Assembly (NCBI GenBank): GCA_003222855.1
Contig: QHXH01000253.1
Location: 1-10,193, forward strand
DNA from: Acidobacteriota bacterium
Lineage (GTDB): Bacteria; Acidobacteriota; Blastocatellia; Pyrinomonadales; Pyrinomonadaceae
Direction: 5' to 3'
Length of the DNA: 10,193 nucleotides
Both the position numbers and the translations under genes were made by a program. Below the pieces are notes generated by a model. It saw only the letters and a list, made by a program, of their open reading frames with translations. It ran no database searches and had not been told where the DNA came from. Position 1 is the stretch's first letter, and each line of letters begins with the position of its first letter. This document shows positions 1 through 7,200 of this stretch, one piece after another.

Positions 1-34
1 AATTTGCGATCGTCTGATGGGGAGTAAAATCAGC

Positions 35-2176
35 ATGAGATTTAAATCATTAATTGTGGGCGTTGTTATCCTGGCTATGAGTCTTCTTTCTCTCAAGTAC
101 CCGGCGAAGTCGGGCCATGTCTCGGCGGCGGTCGAGACTAATCCATTTTTCAGCGAGAGCACGCTGCCATTTCACGCGCCACCATTCGACAAAATAAAGG
201 AGAGCGATTATGCGCCGGCGATTGAAGCAGGGATGAAAAACCAGTTGGTGGAAATTGATGCTATCGCCAACAATCCGGCGTCCCCGACGTTTGCGAACAC
301 GCTCGAAGCGATGGAGCGTTCCGGCGCTCTGTTAACGCGCGTCACCAAGGTTTTCTTCAATCTCACGACCGCCAACACCAGCGACACGCTGCAAAAGATA
401 AAGGCTGATGAAGCGCCGAAGCTGGCTGCTCATTCCGATGCCATCTTTCTGAACGCGAAGTTGTTCGCGCGGGTCAAGGCACTCTACGACAGCCGCGCTT
501 CGCTGAAACTTGATCCGGAATCACGCTATCTGGTTGAGCGATATTTCAAGACGTTCGTGCGCTCGGGCGCGCTGCTCTCTGAAGCTGACAAAGAAATTCT
601 GCGCGGCCTGAATCAGGAAGAGGCGAAGCTGACGACCAAATTTGAAGACGATGTACTTGCTGAAACGAACAATGGTGCGGTGGTCATCGACAATAAAGCC
701 GATCTTGACGGCCTGAGTGAAAACGATATCGCCGCGGCGGCCGAGCTGGCGAAAGAGCGCGGCTTGACCGGCAAATGGGTCATAGCTCTACGGAATACGA
801 CGCAACAGCCGGCGATGACGTTTCTGAAAAATCGAGCCGTGCGCGAACGCCTGTTCCAGGCCTCGGAGAGTCGCGGTAATCACGGGGGCGAGAACGATAC
901 TAAAGCGATTGTGGCGCGACTAGCGCAGTTGCGCGCGCAAAGGGCCAAGCTTCTGGGTTATCCGGATCACGCGACTTTCACGCTCGATGATCAAATGGCC
1001 AAGACGCCACAGTCGGCCGAGAAGTTGCTGACGGGCATTGTTCCCGCCGCCACGTCGAAAGCTCGCGACGAAGCCGGGCGCATGCAGAAGCTGATCGACG
1101 CGGAGAAAGGCGGCTTCACGCTTGGCCCAGCCGATTGGGAGTACTATGCCGAGAAAGTGCGGAAGGCCGAATACGACCTGGATGATTCCCAAATCAAACC
1201 GTATTTCGAGCTCGAGCACGTGCTTCATGACGGCGTGTTCTTTGCCGCTAACAAACTCTATGGCGTCACGTTCAAGGAACGAAAGGATCTGCCGGTCTAT
1301 CAACCCGACGTGCGCGTGTTTGAAGTCTTTGACGCAAACGGAAAATCTTTGGCGCTTTTTTACGCCGATTACTTCCAGCGTTCGAACAAGGATGGCGGAG
1401 CGTGGCAGGACAGCTTTGTCGATCAGAGTGGCTTGCTGGGAACGCGGCCGGTGGTCATCAACGTCGCGAACTTTACAAAGCCGCCTGCCGGTAAACCCAC
1501 GCTGCTAAGCTTCGATGATGTGACCACAATGTTCCATGAGTTCGGTCACGCCCTGCACGCGATGTTTGCGAACATCCGTTACCCTCTGTTGGGCGGCGTG
1601 CCGCGTGACTTCGTCGAGTTTCCTTCACAGTTCAACGAGCATTGGGCGCTTGACCCGACCGTGTTCGCGAATTACGCGAAGCACTATCAAACCGGTAAAC
1701 CGATGCCACCGGCGCTCGTCGATAAGATCAAGCGCTCGCGCACTTTCAATCAGGGTTATGCGGTCACTGAATACGTTTCAGCGGCATTGCTCGATATGGC
1801 CTGGCATTCGTTGCCGCCGGACACACCGGCGCAGGATGTAAATGCATTCGAGGCTGCGGCGCTCAAGCGTTTTCAGGTCGATCTTCCGCAGGTGCCGCCG
1901 CGTTATCACACAACGTATTTCTCGCACATCTGGGACGGAGGTTACTCGGCCGGTTATTACGCTTATCTTTGGAGCGAAGTGCTGGATGACGACGCGTTCT
2001 ATTGGTTCAAGGAACACGGCGGGCTTACCAGAGCGAACGGTCAACGCTTTCGCGATCTGGTTTTGTCGCGCGGCGGCACACAAGACGTCGCCACGACGTT
2101 TCGCAACTTCCGCGGCCGCGATCCGATTGTTGAGCCGCTCCTGGAAGAACGTGGATTGAAAGGTGGGAAGCCGTGA
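35..2176 (+). CDS. Exported M3-family zinc metallopeptidase (peptidyl-dipeptidase Dcp / oligopeptidase type)
   Basis: The protein (713 aa from this start) hydrolyses short peptides by zinc catalysis, as M3 enzymes do; substrate preference cannot be read from sequence. Numbering from the longer start at 17, the zinc motif HEFGH is at residues 507-511 (ligands H507 and H511, catalytic E508). The third ligand is E534 in DFVEFPSQ, 27 residues after the first His, close to the 29 seen in thimet oligopeptidase. The Gly/Tyr-rich substrate loop (HIWDGGYSAGYYAYLW) is at 637-652. Length fits the Dcp subfamily (about 680-720 aa). The N-terminus has a basic start, a hydrophobic stretch and small residues (VSAA), so it is probably exported; no lipobox Cys is seen. 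I prefer ATG 35 over ATG 17 because GGGGAG at 19-24 lies 10 nt upstream of it. Only 34 nt precede the start, so its promoter is outside the window. It seems unrelated to the copper genes. Confidence 0.93.
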   Translation: MRFKSLIVGVVILAMSLLSLKYPAKSGHVSAAVETNPFFSESTLPFHAPPFDKIKESDYAPAIEAGMKNQLVEIDAIANNPASPTFANTLEAMERSGALLTRVTKVFFNLTTANTSDTLQKIKADEAPKLAAHSDAIFLNAKLFARVKALYDSRASLKLDPESRYLVERYFKTFVRSGALLSEADKEILRGLNQEEAKLTTKFEDDVLAETNNGAVVIDNKADLDGLSENDIAAAAELAKERGLTGKWVIALRNTTQQPAMTFLKNRAVRERLFQASESRGNHGGENDTKAIVARLAQLRAQRAKLLGYPDHATFTLDDQMAKTPQSAEKLLTGIVPAATSKARDEAGRMQKLIDAEKGGFTLGPADWEYYAEKVRKAEYDLDDSQIKPYFELEHVLHDGVFFAANKLYGVTFKERKDLPVYQPDVRVFEVFDANGKSLALFYADYFQRSNKDGGAWQDSFVDQSGLLGTRPVVINVANFTKPPAGKPTLLSFDDVTTMFHEFGHALHAMFANIRYPLLGGVPRDFVEFPSQFNEHWALDPTVFANYAKHYQTGKPMPPALVDKIKRSRTFNQGYAVTEYVSAALLDMAWHSLPPDTPAQDVNAFEAAALKRFQVDLPQVPPRYHTTYFSHIWDGGYSAGYYAYLWSEVLDDDAFYWFKEHGGLTRANGQRFRDLVLSRGGTQDVATTFRNFRGRDPIVEPLLEERGLKGGKP

Positions 2177-2228
2177 AGCAAACGCTGGCCGATTCGTGAT
2201 CTGTTTTTGGCAAAGAAAACTGTCCACT

Positions 2229-2288
2229 AACTCACACGAAAAAACACGAAACTTCAATCGCTCTGATATTTCGTGTGTGTTTCGTGGA
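2229..2288. repeat. Imperfect inverted repeat, TTTCGTG-type dispersed element
   Basis: The arms are about 2232-2251 and 2269-2288, around a loop of about 17 nt. The right arm reads TTTCGTGTGTGTTTCGTGGA. The reverse complement of the left arm is almost the same, with small gaps and substitutions. The element sits in the 148-nt gap between the peptidase stop and the DUF1697 start. It could fold into a hairpin in a transcript from either strand, but there is no clean T-run to make it a classical terminator. The word TTTCGTG is iterated within the arm. I believe similar sequences are dispersed in many environmental bacterial genomes; that is memory, not a search. Confidence 0.6.
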
Positions 2289-2324
2289 TCGGTCTTGTTT
2301 CCTTCATTAGAACAGCATACTCAT

Positions 2325-2885
2325 ATGCCTGAGATCGTGAGATACGTCGCCTTCCTGCGCGGCATTAATGTCGGCGGAAACAAACTCATAAAAATGGAAG
2401 CATTGGCGGCTGCTTTCACTGCGGCCGGATTCCGCAACGTTAAGACATACATTGCCAGTGGTAACGTAATCTTTGACAGCCGCGCCGCGAAACCGGACCT
2501 TCTCGCAAAGAAGATCGAACAAAAACTTTTGCACACGTTTGGCCATCAAATCGCCGTAATGGTCTTTCCGCTTGCAGACCTCGAAGCGCTGGTAAAACGC
2601 GATCCGTTTAAGCGCGCGAAGCGGGAAACAGACGTCATGTTCGTTACTTTTCTGCGGTCAGAAGTCGCGCGCGTGAAATCACCGCCCGAATCCAGGACGG
2701 AGAACCTCAAAGTCATTGCGGTCCAGGATCGCGCCGCTTTCATACTTGCGCGCCGCAAGCAGAACGGTCGATTTGGCTTTCCCAATAACTTCATCGAGAA
2801 GGAATTCGGAGTCGCCGCCACGACCAGAAACTGGAGTACAGTCGAAAAGATTGTGATCGCCGGGCAAGCTGAAAAAGATGTTTAG
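2325..2885 (+). CDS. DUF1697-family protein of unknown function
   Basis: This 186-aa protein begins MPEIVRYVAFLRGINVGG, the hallmark N-terminus of the DUF1697 family (R-Y-x-A-x-LRGINVGG). Further family-typical segments follow: an 'L...F...GF.nVkTYIASGNVIF' block at about residues 23-49 and a C-terminal 'NNFIEKEFGVAATTRNWSTVEKI' type segment at about 154-176. The family is cytoplasmic, roughly 170-190 aa, and has no established biochemical role that I know of. There is no signal peptide or membrane segment. The frame is open back to an ATG at 2163, but that extension would overlap the upstream gene's end and run through the 2229-2288 inverted repeat. The added 54 residues do not look like the family, so I chose ATG 2325; no strong ribosome-binding site precedes it. 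It converges on the adaptor gene with only 27 nt between stops. Confidence 0.9.
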   Translation: MPEIVRYVAFLRGINVGGNKLIKMEALAAAFTAAGFRNVKTYIASGNVIFDSRAAKPDLLAKKIEQKLLHTFGHQIAVMVFPLADLEALVKRDPFKRAKRETDVMFVTFLRSEVARVKSPPESRTENLKVIAVQDRAAFILARRKQNGRFGFPNNFIEKEFGVAATTRNWSTVEKIVIAGQAEKDV

Positions 2886-2912
2886 TGACAATGATGCGCG
2901 CAGGGCCATAGC

Positions 2913-4202
2913 TTACTGGCTCGGATGCAGTTTCACCCATTCGGCGCGCAGCATGAAGCTACCGTCGGTGACTATGCGATCGCCCACCCTCACACCCTCA
3001 ATTACGGGATAGAAGCCATTGCTCTCCGGCGCGAGCTTAACTTGTCGCAGCAGAAATTCATTGGATTTGTCTGTCGCGGCGAAAACGTACTGCTGATTGC
3101 CAATGGCTTGTATGGCATCCTTTGGAACGATTGGCATCGTTTTTTCCGCGAGTCCCAACGCGCCAAATGCGACGTTCACATACATGCCTATCTTGAAGAT
3201 CTGTCCGGGATTGTTTAGTTCGATTCGGACCTGTGCTGTGCGTGTTGCTGGATCTATCTTAGGATCTACGTATGACACGCGACCGCGAAAGACTCGACCG
3301 GGATAAGCATCTGAGCTGATGTTCGCACCGCTGCCCACGCGAATGGTCGCGAGATCCTTTTCATAAACCTGACCGACGACCCAGACAATAGAGAGATCGG
3401 TTACCCGCATCAGCTCTTTGTTTGCTTCAATCACTTCGCCGGGATTAACTGAGCGGCCGGTCACAGTACCGGACGAGGGTGAGGGCACGGTGACTTCCGA
3501 ACTTATCTGGGAGGTGGAATTTAGCGAGTCTATTCGCTGCGCCGTCATTCCCAGCAGCAGCAACTTCTGTCGTAAATTCGCGAGGTTTGATTCAGCTTCG
3601 CGGTATTGCGAAGCGGCCATTTCCAAGTCCTGACGACTCGCCGCGCCAATCTCAACAAGCTTCATCGTGCGCAGATGGTGGCGATGATGTTCGTCGAGGG
3701 TCGCAACGGCTGTGAGGTAGCGCGACTGCGCCTCCGCCAGTTCGTTGCTAAAGACGACCGCGATTCGTTGACCACGCCTTACGTTTTGGCCCAGCTCGGC
3801 ACCAACGCTTCGCACTATTCCGCCCACCAGAGAGACAACTGGAGTCTCCTTATATGTATTTGCCTGAACCACGCCGGTTGCCATCTGCCCTGCTGCTTCG
3901 GACGATGGTCTCTCGCCCACCGTTTCGATCTTTAACTGAACGGTTCGCATTTGCTCAGGAGTCAACGCCAGTTTTTCTCCTCCGGCTGTTGCCGGTTGTG
4001 GGGACTCGTCAAATGATACCGAGCGAGGAGCGGCGACGGGCTTGCCGGCTTGCTTTGGCCACAAGAGCCACGCGGCGATCACGACGATCAAAATCAGCGC
4101 GATAGAGGTGATGGCTATCAGCCAGTTCTTGGTGTGTGATCCTTGCGATCGCGCGGCGCCATTCGCATCATCCTGGATTTGCCCGTTAGTTTTTTCGTTC
4201 AT
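2913..4202 (-). CDS. RND efflux periplasmic adaptor (membrane fusion protein, CusB/CzcB-like)
   Basis: This 429-aa adaptor bridges the RND pump and the outer-membrane channel in a heavy-metal efflux complex. A hydrophilic N-terminal tail leads into one membrane segment at about residues 27-48, which should anchor it in the inner membrane with the rest in the periplasm. There is no lipobox Cys. A family-typical segment LTPEQMRTVQLKIETV (80-95) precedes the first lipoyl-like half (about 119-152). A helical hairpin follows (about 153-220) whose tip LVEIGAASRQDLE (182-194) matches the conserved TolC-contacting tip region. The second lipoyl half (about 237-268, with G...NPGEVIEAN), a beta-barrel domain and a membrane-proximal domain complete the fold. 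A His cluster HHRHH (172-176) lies in the hairpin just before the tip. The gene starts 74 nt after the pump-channel gene and is probably its last operon member. An SD-like AAGG about 10 nt upstream of the ATG lies inside a repeated segment. Confidence 0.95.
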   Translation of the reverse strand: MNEKTNGQIQDDANGAARSQGSHTKNWLIAITSIALILIVVIAAWLLWPKQAGKPVAAPRSVSFDESPQPATAGGEKLALTPEQMRTVQLKIETVGERPSSEAAGQMATGVVQANTYKETPVVSLVGGIVRSVGAELGQNVRRGQRIAVVFSNELAEAQSRYLTAVATLDEHHRHHLRTMKLVEIGAASRQDLEMAASQYREAESNLANLRQKLLLLGMTAQRIDSLNSTSQISSEVTVPSPSSGTVTGRSVNPGEVIEANKELMRVTDLSIVWVVGQVYEKDLATIRVGSGANISSDAYPGRVFRGRVSYVDPKIDPATRTAQVRIELNNPGQIFKIGMYVNVAFGALGLAEKTMPIVPKDAIQAIGNQQYVFAATDKSNEFLLRQVKLAPESNGFYPVIEGVRVGDRIVTDGSFMLRAEWVKLHPSQ

Positions 4203-4203
4203 A

Positions 4204-4233
4204 CTTTTTGCGCCTTTTGTGCCTTTTTGTGGC
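4204..4233. repeat. Tandem CTTTTTGTGC-type decamer repeat in the adaptor 5' leader
   Basis: Three adjacent units read on the plus strand: CTTTTTGCGC (4204-4213), CTTTTGTGC (4214-4222) and CTTTTTGTGGC (4223-4233). On the coding (minus) strand this is an A-rich run of 'GCACAAAAAG'-like units ending one base before the adaptor's ATG. The AAGG of one unit junction, about 10 nt from the ATG, is the only Shine-Dalgarno-like sequence there. The element fills the start-proximal half of the 74-nt spacer between the pump-channel stop and the adaptor start. Confidence 0.6.
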
Positions 4234-4276
4234 TTAAGTTCGAATTACCCGCCCGCTACCGCAGGCAGTACTGACC

Positions 4277-7200
4277 TCATCGTTTCATCAACTCCGGTGA
4301 AGCCGTGGCGCGTCCGATCTCGACTCGCGCGTTGTAAACAGCAAGTTGCGCATCAATGAAATCATTCTCCAATTCAATGAAACGGCGCTGCTCTCCGATG
4401 TAATCGATCAGCGTCTTCGAACCAAGCTCGTAAGTTTGCCTGACAACATCGAGATTGGACCGGGCGGGGTCACGCGCGCCAACTCGAAAGATCTCTTCTG
4501 CCCGGACTGCCCGATCATACTGCGCATAAGCCGATGCGACTTCGCGACGGACAGTCAACTCTGAGAATTCCCGCCGAGACTTAGCCGCCGCCGAGTCTGC
4601 GATAGCAGCTTCGATTGCGCCCTGGTTCTTATTTCTCACGGGCAGGTCGAGCGAGACGCCAAACTTCAAAAAGTGGAAGACGTCCTGGACGGGTTGCAAC
4701 TGGCCGTGCTCGTTCACGCCGAAGACAGGGAAACTGGAATTCATGCGTTCATAGCCGGCAGTAAGACTAGCGTCCAAACGGCCTTCCGCTCGGGCCTGAT
4801 CAATTCGTGCTAAGGCTAGATTCTCATTGGCCCGAAAAGCCTGCACGTCTGGCCGCTCGCGCAATGCATGCTCAGTCGCTTCAGATGCGGATGGCAGTTG
4901 ATCGACGAGGTGATCAAAGTCACCCTTCAGGCGCAGCGGTTGTTCGGGTGCCACACCGAGCAGATTTCGCAATTCAAATAACGATACTTCTACTTTGCTC
5001 GCGAGGCTCTCGCGCATCGATTTCAATCTATTAAGTTCGACCAGCGCCATGTTTTGTTCGAGCGGCGGCGTGGCGCCCTCGACGACTTTGGCGGCGATAA
5101 GATTGAAACTTTGTTGATTCGCCTCCACTAATTCATCAGTGAATGAAAGCTTCATCGCTTGCGACAGCGCTTCGCCAAACTTCATGCGTATTTCGCCGGC
5201 GAGCAAACGCTCCCGGTTGGCAACTTCGCGCTCACGAACTTCGACTTCTTTTTCAGCAACGGCGATGCGCGTGGAGCGGCGTCCGCCCAGCTCCAAAGGC
5301 AACATCGCGGTCGCCATCACGCTGTTATCTTTGCCCGGAGGAATCTGCCGCGAGCCTTCAATATCAAGTTTTGGGTTCGCCCGCAGTCGGGCTTGCTTGA
5401 CCATTCCGTTCGCTGCATCGATCTCTTTACGAGCAGCTTCCAGCTCACCGTTGTGCGCCAACGCATACACAACTGCTTCGTCGGCGGTCATGCCGTTTGT
5501 CTGATCGAGATAACGCGAGGACTCAGACTTGATTTGAGTGGTTTGGATCTCCGTGCTGGCCTGGGCTGAGACTCTTCCAGTCGGAGCAAAAAGGGCGACT
5601 ACAATGATTGTCGCTATGACGCCAGCAGCGCCGTTGTGGCTGCGACGTTGCTCCTTCTTCAGTTCTCGCTCCCGTAGCCAGAAGAAAATCACCGGCGTGA
5701 CGATCAGCACGTGCAGCAGACTTGAAAGCATTCCGCCGAGGACCGGCGTCGCCAGGGGCTTCATGACTTCCGCGCCCGCGCTTCTGCTCCACATGATCGG
5801 CAAGAGCGACGCGACCACGGTTGAGACTGTCATCACCTTTGGCCGCAGACGCAGCAGCGCTCCTTCAGTCACAGCTTCCAGCAACGACGCCCGAGTCAGT
5901 TGACTCACTTCACGCCGCTTGCGCGCAACCGCTTCTTCCAGATAGATCACCATCACGACTGCTGTCTGCACCGCTGTCCCGAACAAAGCGATGAAGCCCA
6001 CCCAAACGGCCACCGAGAAGTTGTAACCCAGGAACCAAAGTAGATAGATGCCACCGGTCAAAGCGAACGGCACCGCCATCAGGACGTGCGCGGCTTCAAG
6101 CGCCGAGTGATAAGTGATGTAAAGGAGACCAAAGATCACAATCAGCACCATCGGCACTACCAGAAGCAAACGACTGCGAGCGCGCTGCTGGTTTTCATAC
6201 TCGCCGCTCCACTCGATGTAGTAGCCGGCAGGCATTTGTACTTGACGCGCGATTGCGTTCTTTGCCTCGTCAACAAAGCTGCCCACGTCTCGCCCGCGCA
6301 CGTTCAGTAGTACTGTGCCGCGCAGCAGGCCGTTCTCGCTGGATATCATCGTCGGCCCCTGAACCTGGGTAATGTCTGCAAGCTGCGATAGAGGAATGGG
6401 CGCGCCAGTCGATGAGGTGATGGGAACTTGCCCGATAGCTTGCACGCTGCCGCGGAACTCCGGCGCATATCGGACACGCACGGGAAAACGACGCCGGCCC
6501 TCGATGGTCACCGAAAGATTTGTTTCGCCGATACCCTTTTCGATGGTGTCGTTAATTACTCGCTCGTCGATGCCATAGCGCGCCGCAGCCACGCGGTTAA
6601 TATGAATGTCGATATAAGGCGCACCACCAATTCTCTCTGCGTAAACATCACTCACTCCCGGAATGTTGAGTAACGTCTCCGCGATTCGCTGCGAAGTTTG
6701 CTCCAACGTCTTCAAATCGTTGCCAAATACCTTGACGCCCACCTGCGAGCGAATTCCGGTTGAGAGCATATCGATGCGGTTCTTTATGGGTTGCGTCCAG
6801 ATATTCGTAACGCCCGGCATACGCAGCTTCTCGTCAAGTTCCGCGATCAAAGATTCTCTAGTCAGGCCCTTTCGCCACTCTTCGGTCGGCTTCAAGTGGA
6901 CTACGGTCTCAGTCATATTCGTCGGCGAGGGATCGGTCGAGGTTTCCGCGCGGCCCGCTTTGCCCACTGCCCATTCAACCTCCGGCACGCTCTTGAGAAT
7001 CTCGTCCTGCCGGCCGGTAATCTTGATCGCCTCATCAATCGAAATTGCGGGGTCTGTCACCGGCATGAACATCAGGTCGCCTTCGTTTAGCGGCGGCATA
7101 AACTCTTTGCCAATTCCCGTTGCCAGAAAGATCGCACCGCTAAAGAGCAAGACGGCAAAAGCGACTGTTAGCACCCGATGATTCAAAGCGAACCGCAGCA

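Noticed and set aside
2177..2222. Possible intrinsic terminator after the peptidase (CTGTTTTTGGC)
   Set aside because: The T-run is present but no stable GC-rich stem precedes it.
2163..2324. 54-residue extension of the DUF1697 frame
   Set aside because: It overlaps the peptidase end, runs through an inverted repeat and does not resemble the family N-terminus, which begins at ATG 2325.
5523..5792. Separate minus-strand reading frame of 89 codons over the pump-channel junction
   Set aside because: It lies in another frame inside the fused gene, has no recognisable domain and no supporting leader; it is a shadow of the high-GC coding sequence.
6663..7181. Long plus-strand open frame of 172 codons opposite the RND gene
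   Set aside because: It is antisense to conserved RND sequence, is low-complexity Ser/Arg-rich and resembles no protein; typical antisense shadow.
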